Made by a program: the position numbers and the translations under genes. This document shows positions 26,975 to 35,332 of a stretch of 64,000 nt of DNA, one piece after another. Within the stretch, counting starts at the first letter, position 1; every line of letters starts with the position of its first letter. Below the pieces are notes generated by a model. That model was given only the letters and a program-made list of their open reading frames with translations. It had not been told where the DNA came from and did no database searches. The DNA comes from Aureispira anguillae (lineage in GTDB: Bacteria; Bacteroidota; Bacteroidia; Chitinophagales; Saprospiraceae), in NCBI RefSeq assembly GCF_026000115.1, contig NZ_AP026867.1, positions 3,033,716-3,097,715 on the forward strand, written 5' to 3'.

Positions 26975-26982
26975 TATATTTG
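26975..26982 (+). promoter_or_regulatory. Possible -7 box of the endonuclease-family gene
   Basis: TATATTTG, an exact TAnnTTTG match 242 bp before the ATG at 27225. The predicted leader is long. No matching -33 TTG. Confidence 0.4.
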
Positions 26983-27224
26983 TGCGCTTTTGGTACAAAA
27001 ATAGAATATACCTAGCCAAACAAGCCTTACTCAACTCTAATCACTAATAAATTTAATACTAGTTCACAAAAAGCTACATCAAATTAATAATCAACAAACT
27101 ACAACTAACTTTTTAATTTTAACAAAAAATTTGATATTCCGTTTAATCTGTAATCTTTTTGATTTTTTTTCTAAAAACCAAAAAACCAACGGACTAGTAA
27201 TTTAATAGATCAATCAACAAAAAA

Positions 27225-28292
27225 ATGAAAAAACAAGCACTTTTATCTTTCCTATTATTAATGGTTGTCTGTAGCCTCGGTACGGCCCAAGATGGTAAAC
27301 AAGCCCATAAGGTTGTTTGTGTTGGGTTTTATAACTTCGAAAATCTATTTGACACCTTAGATACAGAAGGAAAACGTGATGAAGATTTCACCCCAACTGG
27401 CAAATTGCTTTATAATTCTAAAGTGTATCAAGAAAAACTAGGCAACTTATCTCATGTCGTTTCTCAGATGGGTACGGAGTTAACTCCTGATGGTCCTGCC
27501 ATTTTGGGAGTTGCAGAAATTGAAAACAAAAAGGTTTTGGAAGATTTTGCCAAACAACCCAAAGTAAAAGACCGAAACTATCAAATTGTGCACTACGAAT
27601 CATTAGACAAACGGGGTATTGATGTTGGATTGCTTTACAATCCTAAGTATTTCAAAGTAATTGAAAGTGGTAAAATCACTCCCAAATTATTTTACGATAA
27701 AAAAGAAGATGCAACAAAAAGAGATACCGTTTGGACTCGTGATATGCTTTGGGTAAAAGGTCGTTTAGATGGCGATGTGGTTTATGTCATCGTCTGTCAC
27801 TGGCCTTCTCGCCGTGGAGGGTCTTATCTCCGTGAAGGGGCTGCTAAATATTGTAAAGATTTTATTAATGGCCTTCAAAATGATAACCCTAGAGCTAAAA
27901 TTATTGTAATGGGGGATTTAAATGACGATCCTGTTAGTCCTAGTGTAAAAGATGTTATCAAGGCAAAAGAAAAAAAGGGGCAGGTCAAAAAGGGCGGCTT
28001 TTTCAATCCTTGGGCAAAGTTATACAAATCAGGAATTGGAACCTTAGCCTATCGAGATTCATGGAATCTTTTTGACCAGATTTTGGTCAGTCAGTCCATT
28101 CTACAAAATAATGAAGAGGGCTATCGTTTTTACAAAAATGTTATCTTTAACAAATCTTATCTCATCAGCAAAGGTGGTCGTTTCAAAGGCTACCCGTTTC
28201 GTACTTACTCTTTTGGCAAGTATGTAGGCGGTTATAGCGATCATTTACCCGTTTATATCTATTTGGTGAAAAAGATCCAAGATAAGCCATAA
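27225..28292 (+). CDS. Secreted endonuclease/exonuclease/phosphatase-family protein
   Basis: A 355-residue metal-dependent hydrolase of the DNase I-like superfamily, with a signal peptide ending near residue 21 (SLGTAQ). The catalytic blocks are in the family order: NFENLFD at 38-44, VAEIEN at 96-101, CHWPSRRGG at 191-199, GDLNDDP at 230-236 and SDH at 338-340. Such enzymes cut phosphodiester or phosphate-ester bonds in DNA, nucleotides or phospholipids. The presence of a signal peptide puts it in the periplasm or outside. It is divergent from the receptor-DUF5689 operon; this three-gene grouping suggests it releases material for uptake. Substrate is not provable from sequence. Confidence 0.88.
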   Translation: MKKQALLSFLLLMVVCSLGTAQDGKQAHKVVCVGFYNFENLFDTLDTEGKRDEDFTPTGKLLYNSKVYQEKLGNLSHVVSQMGTELTPDGPAILGVAEIENKKVLEDFAKQPKVKDRNYQIVHYESLDKRGIDVGLLYNPKYFKVIESGKITPKLFYDKKEDATKRDTVWTRDMLWVKGRLDGDVVYVIVCHWPSRRGGSYLREGAAKYCKDFINGLQNDNPRAKIIVMGDLNDDPVSPSVKDVIKAKEKKGQVKKGGFFNPWAKLYKSGIGTLAYRDSWNLFDQILVSQSILQNNEEGYRFYKNVIFNKSYLISKGGRFKGYPFRTYSFGKYVGGYSDHLPVYIYLVKKIQDKP

Positions 28293-28647
28293 GACAATAC
28301 TAAAAAGATGTACTAAATCGATACTCTATGCTGTGGTTTTTAAAATTTAACAGAATGGGCTTTTTCTAGCCATACCTTAGAGTTAGATCGTTCCACCATT
28401 AGACCCCAATTAAGTTGTAATTGGGGTCTAATAGTTAATCCCTAAGGGCAAAACCATCTAAAAATAGATAAAAGCTGACCCAATTTTAATTTTCATAAAA
28501 AAACATCGGGCAGAAAACTAATTTGGGGAGCTACTATGGTGCTAAATTGGTACATCTTCTATCAAACCGCTTACTTAAATTAAAATAAATCTGTATTTTG
28601 GGTTAGTTAATCATTTTGTACTTTTCTTTTTTCTAAAAAACAGATCT
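28293..28647. other. Intergenic region with a perfect palindrome
   Basis: 355 bases after the endonuclease-family gene. It holds the 28399-28431 hairpin and a 17-base T/A-rich direct repeat: CTTTTTTCTAAAAAACA at 28626-28642, just before the DUF4177 start, and again at 28696-28712 inside that gene. I see no gene. Confidence 0.5.
28399..28431. repeat. Perfect 14-bp palindromic hairpin
   Basis: TTAGACCCCAATTA (28399-28412) and its exact complement (28418-28431) around a 5-nt loop. It is about 107 bp downstream of the endonuclease-family stop. It lacks a T-run on either strand, so it could be a 3' mRNA end stabiliser, a terminator of another kind, or an operator. Confidence 0.5.
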
Positions 28648-28872
28648 ATGCAACAGTTTGAATATAAAACATTTACCGTTCCGCTTAAAAATGCTCTTTT
28701 TTCTAAAAAACAAGAATTAGACATTGGAGTATTAGAAGAAAAGCTCAATCTTATGGGAAAAATGGGCTGGGAATTGGTTACACAATTTGCTCGACAAAAG
28801 AATGGCTTTAGCCAATATGCTGTGTTAGTATTTAAACGCCCTTTAGTTGTCCCTTCTTCTAAAAATGAATAA
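28648..28872 (+). CDS. DUF4177-like small protein
   Basis: A 74-residue protein resembling the DUF4177 family: an N-terminal strand QQFEYKTFTVPL, a helix LEEKLNLMGKMGWELV, which is the family hallmark (xLxxxGxxGWELV), and a final strand YAVLVFKRP. Function is unknown. The stop codon overlaps the start of the FKBP gene (ATGAATAA), so the two are translationally coupled. Confidence 0.75.
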   Translation: MQQFEYKTFTVPLKNALFSKKQELDIGVLEEKLNLMGKMGWELVTQFARQKNGFSQYAVLVFKRPLVVPSSKNE

Positions 28873-29332
28873 GATGCGCTATTTAATCCTTTTTTTTTGC
28901 GTCTTTAGCCTTTTTGCTTGTCAAGAACAAAATCAACAACATGATCTCGATATTCAATTAATCAAGGGCTATATAGCAACCCATAACATTCCTGCTATTG
29001 AGGATAATGAGGAAAATTATTTTTATGATTTGTACTTTGAAAGTGGCGATAGCATTGCTCCCATCTTAGGAAAAGGTTTGGATATTGAGGTCAGCTACAA
29101 AGCCTACCTTTTGGATGGTACGGTTGTTAGTGATGTCTCTAATTATATCGTAGAACTTGATGATGTTATTTATGGTTGGAAACTAGCGATTCCCAAAATG
29201 AATATCAACGATAAGATGCGGTTATTGCTTCCTTCTCGGTTGGCTTATGGCTCGGAGGGACAAGGTGGTATTCCTGCTAATTCGGTTGTTATTTTTGATA
29301 TAGAATTGGTGGACATCTTTCCTCATTTTTAA
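28865..29332 (+). CDS. FKBP-type peptidyl-prolyl isomerase lipoprotein
   Basis: A 155-residue lipoprotein. The N-terminus (MNKMRYLILFFCVFSLFAC) ends with a lipobox, placing the mature protein at the periplasmic face or outer membrane. The FKBP domain (about 60-155) shows VSYKAYLLDGTVVSD, IYGWKLAIPKMN, then the LPSRLAYG-EGQGGIPANS segment and a closing VIFDIELVDI. Such enzymes speed proline cis-trans isomerisation and help secreted proteins fold. The start is placed at 28865, overlapping the preceding gene's stop; 28847 would give a poor signal. Followed 76 bp later by the multihaem cytochrome gene, a possible client. Confidence 0.88.
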   Translation: MNKMRYLILFFCVFSLFACQEQNQQHDLDIQLIKGYIATHNIPAIEDNEENYFYDLYFESGDSIAPILGKGLDIEVSYKAYLLDGTVVSDVSNYIVELDDVIYGWKLAIPKMNINDKMRLLLPSRLAYGSEGQGGIPANSVVIFDIELVDIFPHF

Positions 29333-29408
29333 CCTTGTTGTTTCTTTATTTCCTATTGTAACGCTTTTGCTGTGGTAAAGCTTCATTCTTATAATTTGTC
29401 GTAAAATC

Positions 29409-31352
29409 ATGCCCTCCAAAAAAGGTCTACTTACTGTTCTCTTTTTAACTGCACTAACTTATTGTATGTGGTTTTGTGCCCCTAATGATACAAGTGTGGT
29501 TACCGATTCCTTTAGAAACATGCACGATAGTGTAGAATATGTGGGGATGCAAACCTGTCGGAGTTGTCATCATGAAATCTACCAAACCTATATAAAAACA
29601 GGCATGGGGCAATCTTTTGGCAAGGCTACCTTAGCAAAAACAGCAGCTTCCTTTGGCGTTCACGATGTGGTTTACGATAAAGATTTGGATTTTTACTATC
29701 AGCCTTATTTCCAAGATTCTACTATGTATGTGTTGGAATTTAGGCTCAAAGGCAAAGACACGATTTACAAACGAATAGAACGCATTGATTATATTATTGG
29801 TTCAGGTCATCATACCAATTCTCACATGATCAACCGCAAGGGGTACATTTACCAAGCCCCCATTACTTATTATACCCAAGAGGGAAAATGGGATTTGGCA
29901 CCAGGTTTTGAAGGAGGAGACAATCAACGTTTTGAACGGGCTATTTTATCAGAATGCCTAACCTGCCACAATCATACCCCCACCCCTGCTTCTGGGTCAG
30001 AAAACAAGTACCACAAGGTTCCTTTGGGGATAGAATGCGAACGCTGTCATGGTGCAGGAGGTTTGCATGTAAAAGAAAAACTAGCTGGAAAGCGAGTAGA
30101 TACTTCCAAGTTTGTGGACTATAGTATTGTCAACCCTCGTCATCTATCTATTGATCGCCAAATGGATTTGTGTCAACGTTGCCATCTACAAGGGGTTGCG
30201 GTTTTAAAGGAAGGAAAAACCTTTTATGATTTTAAACCTGGCATGAAATTGTCGGATGTCATGAATGTATTTTTGCCTCGTTTTACCAATTCAGACAAGC
30301 GGTTTATAATGGCTTCTCAGGCCGATCGGTTGCAACTTAGCAATTGTTTTAAGGTATCAGGTCAATTATCTTGTATCAATTGCCACAATCCGCATCACGA
30401 TGTGCATTCTACGACCCAAAACAATTATAATACTGCTTGCCAAGGCTGTCATAATCCTACGACCAAGCAGAGTAAGCTGTTAGATTGTTCGGCAACTGCT
30501 ATTCAACGTCAAGCCGAAAAAGACAATTGCGTAGCTTGCCATATGCCTAGATCTGGAAGCATTGACATCCCTCATGTTAATATTACAGACCATTTTATCA
30601 GCAAAAACAATATAAAATCAACGACAAAAGACAGCCTTAGTCCCGAAAAAGTAGAAGAGATTGCAGGTTTTTTGGGTTTGGAAAGCTTGGTTATAAAAAA
30701 TGCCAGCCCTTTGGAAATGGCAAGAGGCTATTTGGCACTTTGGGATAAATTTATGGGGACGCCAATGGTTTTAGATTCTGCTAAGTTTTATTTGGATCAA
30801 TCTGTTGCCCCTAAAAAAGAAAAATTTAGCACGTTGGTTCACTACTATTTTAACAAAGCAGAATATGCCCTTTTGGTTTCTATTGCTTTGCCTCCAGAAG
30901 AGATCAATGATGCATGGACAGCTTATCGCATTGGCGAAGCAGCTGCAAAAAACAAAAACCTTCCTAAAGCATTGCTTTATTATAATCGGGCAGTTCAACT
31001 AAAACCTTATCATCTAAACTTTCAAGAAAAACTAGGTAGTTCTTATGCTCGTTCTAACCAATTAGCGGCTGCCCAAAAAGTCTTTAATTTTATTTTGAGA
31101 GAGGACCCTCAACGAAAAATGGCACTGGCAAACTTGGGTTTATTAAAAGCTCAACAAGGAAAAGTAACAGAAGCATTAAAACTATACGATAAGGCACTAA
31201 GAGTTGATCCAGATTATAAAAATGCTTTATTAAACAAAATTGGGTTGTTGGTTCAACTCAAACGAACAAAGGAAGCAGAACCAACCATTCAACATTTAAT
31301 CCAAAAATACCCTTCTTATCAACGTATTTTGGAGCAGCGGGGAATTTTATAA
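29409..31352 (+). CDS. Seven-haem c-type cytochrome fused to a TPR domain
   Basis: A 647-residue exported protein. The signal region (about 1-23) is followed by seven CxxCH haem-binding motifs: CRSCH 50-54, CLTCH 183-187, CERCH 210-214, CQRCH 255-259, CINCH 322-326, CQGCH 344-348 and CVACH 374-378. The layout resembles cytochrome c554/NrfA-associated multihaem proteins. The C-terminal third (about 490-647) is tetratricopeptide repeats (for example KALLYYNRAVQLKPYHLNFQ, ALKLYDKALRVDPDYKNALL). It may transfer electrons in periplasmic or extracellular respiration, with the TPRs as a docking surface. The substrate is not given by motifs. Needs the cytochrome c maturation system, part of which is at 7.3-8.7 kb. 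Confidence 0.9.
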   Translation: MPSKKGLLTVLFLTALTYCMWFCAPNDTSVVTDSFRNMHDSVEYVGMQTCRSCHHEIYQTYIKTGMGQSFGKATLAKTAASFGVHDVVYDKDLDFYYQPYFQDSTMYVLEFRLKGKDTIYKRIERIDYIIGSGHHTNSHMINRKGYIYQAPITYYTQEGKWDLAPGFEGGDNQRFERAILSECLTCHNHTPTPASGSENKYHKVPLGIECERCHGAGGLHVKEKLAGKRVDTSKFVDYSIVNPRHLSIDRQMDLCQRCHLQGVAVLKEGKTFYDFKPGMKLSDVMNVFLPRFTNSDKRFIMASQADRLQLSNCFKVSGQLSCINCHNPHHDVHSTTQNNYNTACQGCHNPTTKQSKLLDCSATAIQRQAEKDNCVACHMPRSGSIDIPHVNITDHFISKNNIKSTTKDSLSPEKVEEIAGFLGLESLVIKNASPLEMARGYLALWDKFMGTPMVLDSAKFYLDQSVAPKKEKFSTLVHYYFNKAEYALLVSIALPPEEINDAWTAYRIGEAAAKNKNLPKALLYYNRAVQLKPYHLNFQEKLGSSYARSNQLAAAQKVFNFILREDPQRKMALANLGLLKAQQGKVTEALKLYDKALRVDPDYKNALLNKIGLLVQLKRTKEAEPTIQHLIQKYPSYQRILEQRGIL

Positions 31353-31713
31353 ATCCAGATTTTATCAGAACTCATAAAAGGAGTAAACAGAATTGGCATT
31401 AATTTAGGTATATAATAAGTAGGTTGATTTTTTTTATCAGCTCATATTATTCACTATCACTGAATTAAAGTATGTGTTTTTTGTTTCTTTTATAAAGCAG
31501 CCCCCGCTTACAAAACCATAAAGCACTAATTAACAAGCCAATACACCTTTAAGCAACAAAAATACTTAAAGATTGATTATCAACTTGATATGTTAATTTT
31601 TTTTTTATTTTTTGGAAAAAAAACAAAAAATTAGCCAACTACTATCTGAATAATACTATCTTACTATTACTAATACGCTCCCTTATTAAAAGTAAAAATA
31701 TTATAAAATACTT
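31353..31713. other. Intergenic region, no feature seen
   Basis: 361 bases of AT-rich DNA with long T and A runs. I find no coding frame, good -7 box or strong hairpin. Confidence 0.5.
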
Positions 31714-33744
31714 ATGACAATGAAGCAATACATTCTTATTCCTGCATTAATACTCCTAAGCATTTCATTAACATTGGGACAACAAAACACGACCAATACA
31801 AATATGAAATTCTACCATATAGATGTAGAGGTATCTATTGATAAATCCTTTATCAAAGGAGCTGTAAAATGTGAGTTTGTTGCGGTAAAACCAGAGGTTA
31901 CGACACTGACTATGGATTTAGCAGATCAACTAAAAGTTAGTAAAATAGAAGGTGCTGAAACTTTTGAGCAAAAAAACAACCAGCTTTTTATTACGCTTTC
32001 TGGCGATCCTCTAAAAAAAGAGCAGCGAACGAATATTACCATTCACTATGAAGGCGAGCCGCCTGTTCTGGAAGATAGCGATGGAATAAGAAAAGGGCTT
32101 GTCTATGATACACATGGCAAAAATGATAATCCTGTTATTGCTAGTGTCTGCTATCCCAATGGTGGCTTTTTGTGGTTCCCTTGCAAAAAGGGATTGGGTG
32201 ACAAAGTAGATTCTATCTATATTGATGTCACCATTGAGGACAAGAAGGTTACAGAAGTTTTTTTTAATCCCAAAACTAAAGAAGAGGAAGCAAGGGAAAT
32301 GCCAATTATAGTGGTTTCAAATGGAAAACTAGAAGGGGTAAAAAAAGTAGATGAAAACAAAAAAAAGTACGAATGGCGTCATCGTCATCGCATTGCTCCC
32401 CATCATGTTTTATTGGCTATTTCTAATTTTATGAAAGCAGAGTCTGAGTTTAATGGGCGTGGCTATAAATTTCCTATTGACTTTTACTTATTCCCCGAAA
32501 AATTAAAAGAATCTTCTGCTATGATGCGCAGGGTTCCTGAAATTATGACTTGTTTAACCAATACCTTTGGTCCATACCCGTATAGAGATGAAGGGTTTAA
32601 TGTTACCCAAGTTGGTATTGCTCTAGGAATGGATGGGATGCCGACACAAACCAATGTACTATTGGAGGACATGAAGGCGACTCACATGTACAAAGTCGTA
32701 CACCAAATGGCAAGTATGTGGTTTGGGAATCATATTTCACCAAAAGCATGGCAAGATGCTTGGATTACAGAAGCTTTAGCTACCTATGCGGAAGCTATGT
32801 GGCAAGAATATAAGCGTGGCCTAACGGTTTATCAAATTATTTTGGACGAAAAAGAATACTTTGAAGGGGGTAAACTTTACTTGGATGATCGCAAAGACTA
32901 TTCTGAAGAGCGACTAAGTAAAAAAGGAATGTATGCCATTCACATGCTCCGAGGTATTATGTCTGATACTTATTTTTTTGAAACACTTAAAGCCATTACG
33001 TCAGGTAAACGAATGCGTGGAAATTGGTCTAGAACCTATCTCAGTACAGATGTTTTTAGAGAAATTTGTGAATATTATGCGAGCGAAAATGTGGAACGAA
33101 ACTATAAGTTTTTCTTTGATCAATGGATTCGTGGAGAATTTTATCCTTCCTATAAAATTTCTTACTCGGTTAGTGGTAGTAATATTGATTTGAATGTACA
33201 ACAAAGTGAATTGGAAAGTACGCCTTCTATTTTTACTATGCCCTACAAAATCGAAGTGGAACTGGAAGATGGTACCGTTGTCAAAAAAGTACTAAACGAC
33301 GATCAAAATAAAGAAATTTTTAACGCAGCCGACCAAAATTTCAAAATCCAAGCAAATGGTCCTGTAAAAGAGGTTCGATTTGATCCCTCCAACTGGATTT
33401 TTAAGGACTTAAAGTATACTCGTAAGGTTACCAATGACCGCTTTCCCATTAAGGATTTAGAAATTACCACTAGTAATCATAGAAGAAAATTAGAGGTCAA
33501 GTATAATGTATCTAAAAAACAAGATGTAACCATAGAACTTTTTCAAGTAGCAGATGGAATTAGCCTAAAAGAAGATAAATCTGTCAATCTCCAAACCTTC
33601 AAAAAAGAAGCAGGCGAACAATCTCATTTGTTTAAAATTCCACTCGGTTATGGTTCTCGTGGCGTATTCAAATTAGTCGTTACTGGAAAAGGGGAAACCT
33701 TTACCAAAATTTTACGACTAAAGCGCATCAAAGAGATTTTCTAG
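31714..33744 (+). CDS. M1-peptidase-like protein with degenerate catalytic site
   Basis: A 676-residue exported protein (signal peptide about 1-22, ending LTLGQ) with the domain order of M1 aminopeptidases: a beta N-domain (about 30-240) then a thermolysin-like region. The expected HExxH zinc motif reads HQMAS (His330 to Ser334) in VVHQMASMWFGNH, so the catalytic Glu and second His are missing; the downstream Glu353 in AWITEALATYAEA is kept. The GAMEN exopeptidase loop is also altered, reading ALGMDGMPTQT (303-313). This looks like a pseudopeptidase, perhaps a binding or chaperone protein. A C-terminal strand-rich tail (about 575-676) resembles a sorting domain, not conclusively. Followed by a clear terminator. 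Confidence 0.85.
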   Translation: MTMKQYILIPALILLSISLTLGQQNTTNTNMKFYHIDVEVSIDKSFIKGAVKCEFVAVKPEVTTLTMDLADQLKVSKIEGAETFEQKNNQLFITLSGDPLKKEQRTNITIHYEGEPPVLEDSDGIRKGLVYDTHGKNDNPVIASVCYPNGGFLWFPCKKGLGDKVDSIYIDVTIEDKKVTEVFFNPKTKEEEAREMPIIVVSNGKLEGVKKVDENKKKYEWRHRHRIAPHHVLLAISNFMKAESEFNGRGYKFPIDFYLFPEKLKESSAMMRRVPEIMTCLTNTFGPYPYRDEGFNVTQVGIALGMDGMPTQTNVLLEDMKATHMYKVVHQMASMWFGNHISPKAWQDAWITEALATYAEAMWQEYKRGLTVYQIILDEKEYFEGGKLYLDDRKDYSEERLSKKGMYAIHMLRGIMSDTYFFETLKAITSGKRMRGNWSRTYLSTDVFREICEYYASENVERNYKFFFDQWIRGEFYPSYKISYSVSGSNIDLNVQQSELESTPSIFTMPYKIEVELEDGTVVKKVLNDDQNKEIFNAADQNFKIQANGPVKEVRFDPSNWIFKDLKYTRKVTNDRFPIKDLEITTSNHRRKLEVKYNVSKKQDVTIELFQVADGISLKEDKSVNLQTFKKEAGEQSHLFKIPLGYGSRGVFKLVVTGKGETFTKILRLKRIKEIF

Positions 33745-33778
33745 GTCAATCATTTTATAAATAAATGTTCAACCTTAT

Positions 33779-33812
33779 AAAAAAGTCATGATTTAAAGTT
33801 CATGACTTTTTT
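33779..33812 (+). terminator. Terminator after the M1-like gene
   Basis: AAAAAAGTCATGA (33779-33791) pairs with its complement (33800-33812) around an 8-nt loop; the stem is followed by T-rich sequence. It is symmetrical and could stop both strands. Confidence 0.8.
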
Positions 33813-33984
33813 ATTTCCCTACTTAATTAACCAATTGGTCAATTTTATTTATCTTAGAGCATTCAATCTTATATTTTTTAGTTGGCTAGGCTCATGAGAT
33901 AGTTGAAAAAAAATAAAAACCAACCTCAAATTAACCGAATATTACTGTTTACAAAGCACTACTTCGAGACTCAAATGCAATAAA

Positions 33985-34830
33985 ATGAAACATACAGAAT
34001 TTGGCTGGGATAGCCCTAGCAAAGTTAAAATATATGCACAAGGCTGGTGGCCAGACGAAAAAAAATACAAAAGCCCTAAAGGAATTATATTATTAATTCA
34101 CGGATTGGGCGAACACTCTTCTCGCTACACGCATGTTGCAGAATTTTTTACCCATCATGGTTTTGCCATTTTGACTTGTGATCGATCTGGGCACGGAAAA
34201 TCAGGTGGCAAACGTGGGCACATTGCCAAGTATGAATATGTATACGATGACATTGTAAAATTACATAGTGAAGCTAGTCGCCGTTATCCTAAAGCACCTG
34301 TGTTTTTATACGGTCACAGTATGGGAGGGGGTATTGTGATAGATTATTTGCTCAACAAAAAGCATACAGGATTAAAAGGAGTAATTGCAACTTCTCCATT
34401 GTTGGAGCCTGCCTTCAAACCACCTGCTTTTTTATTGATGCTCGGAAAAATAATCCGTCCTATTTATCCAAAATTCACTCAAGATAATCAACTAGATGCT
34501 GGGCTTATCTCTAGAGATAAACTGGTAGTAGAAGCTTACACAAAAGATCCATTGATTCACAGCAAAGTTACTTCTGAGACAGCTATTGGGATGCTCCAAT
34601 CGGGCGAAAATAGCCTTCGTTCAGTATCAAAAGTAAAGCTACCGCTTCTTCTTGTTCACGGCAGCAAAGATGGAATTACTTCCTCAACTGCTACTCAACA
34701 ATTTGCCAATAAAGCAACAGGAGATGTCACGTTAAAAATTTGGGAAGGAGGTTATCACGAGCTCCATAATGAGCCCGAAAAATTAGAGGTACTGGATTAT
34801 ATTTATCAATGGATATTACAAAAACTATAG
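33985..34830 (+). CDS. Alpha/beta hydrolase, monoacylglycerol lipase-like
   Basis: A 281-residue cytoplasmic hydrolase. It has the LIHGLGEHSSRY oxyanion strand and loop (37-48), DRSGHGKSGGKRGH (67-80), the nucleophile elbow GHSMGGG with Ser112, an Asp in HGSKDGITS and the catalytic His in GGYHELHNEPE. These are typical of monoglyceride lipases and lysophospholipases of the serine aminopeptidase S33 type. It probably releases fatty acids from monoglycerides or lysophospholipids. The next gene, 89 bp on, is an SCP2-type lipid-binding protein, which fits a lipid role. The exact substrate is inferred. Confidence 0.88.
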   Translation: MKHTEFGWDSPSKVKIYAQGWWPDEKKYKSPKGIILLIHGLGEHSSRYTHVAEFFTHHGFAILTCDRSGHGKSGGKRGHIAKYEYVYDDIVKLHSEASRRYPKAPVFLYGHSMGGGIVIDYLLNKKHTGLKGVIATSPLLEPAFKPPAFLLMLGKIIRPIYPKFTQDNQLDAGLISRDKLVVEAYTKDPLIHSKVTSETAIGMLQSGENSLRSVSKVKLPLLLVHGSKDGITSSTATQQFANKATGDVTLKIWEGGYHELHNEPEKLEVLDYIYQWILQKL

Positions 34831-34919
34831 AACTATTTTTATATTTGGCACTTCGTTTTGAAAGAGACGAAAAGCTAAATTGAACCAAATTTCAAACTTA
34901 ATATTAATATTTAATTCTT

Positions 34920-35240
34920 ATGACCGCAAAAGAATTTATCCTAGGCTTTCCTGATAGAATTAACCCTGAATCTTTAGAAGGTAAAGGTGATACTTGCTTT
35001 CACTTTAAGATTTCAGGCGATGGTGGCGGAGAGTTTACAGCCGTTATTAAAGGAAATGAATTTTCTGTTGTAGAAGGATTAGAAAACGAGGCAAAATGTG
35101 TGATTACTACTTCTGATAAAGTACTAATGGCCATCATCAATCGTGAGCAAAATCCAATGACTGCTGTTATGTTTGGCAAACTTAAAATTAGCAACTTAAA
35201 CGAAATGACTAAATTTGCTAAGCCTCTAGGTTTAATGTAG
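34920..35240 (+). CDS. SCP2 sterol-binding domain protein
   Basis: A 106-residue protein consisting of one SCP2 fold. It follows the family pattern: FHFKISGDGGGEFTAVIKG, then VEGLENEAKCVITTSDKVLMAIINREQNPMTAVMFGKLKI in the region 55-98, ending NLNEMTKFAKPL. SCP2 domains carry lipids or acyl-CoA in a hydrophobic tunnel. It shares strand with the lipase-like gene upstream, so a joint lipid function is plausible. A strong terminator follows. Confidence 0.9.
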   Translation: MTAKEFILGFPDRINPESLEGKGDTCFHFKISGDGGGEFTAVIKGNEFSVVEGLENEAKCVITTSDKVLMAIINREQNPMTAVMFGKLKISNLNEMTKFAKPLGLM

Positions 35241-35267
35241 ACAAAACTGTTTAAATTTTAAATAGCT

Positions 35268-35300
35268 AACGCCCCTAAAGCAATATGTTTTAGGGGCGTT
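35268..35300 (+). terminator. Intrinsic terminator after the SCP2 gene
   Basis: AACGCCCCTAAA (35268-35279) pairs with TTTAGGGGCGTT (35289-35300), a GC-rich 12-bp stem, followed by TTCTTT. Confidence 0.9.
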
Positions 35301-35332
35301 TTCTTTAGAATTTGTCTCCTCCTAAAACAACT

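Larger units (their letters stand above)
26280..27224. other. Long divergent intergenic region, promoters on both strands
   Basis: 945 bases of strongly AT-rich DNA between the receptor operon (minus) and the endonuclease gene (plus). I see no coding frame or RNA gene. It holds a plausible minus-strand -7 box at 26413-26420, within a TGCATTAA/TTAATGCA inverted pair (26401-26408 and 26429-26436), and a plus-strand -7 box at 26975-26982. The length leaves room for long regulatory leaders. Confidence 0.55.
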
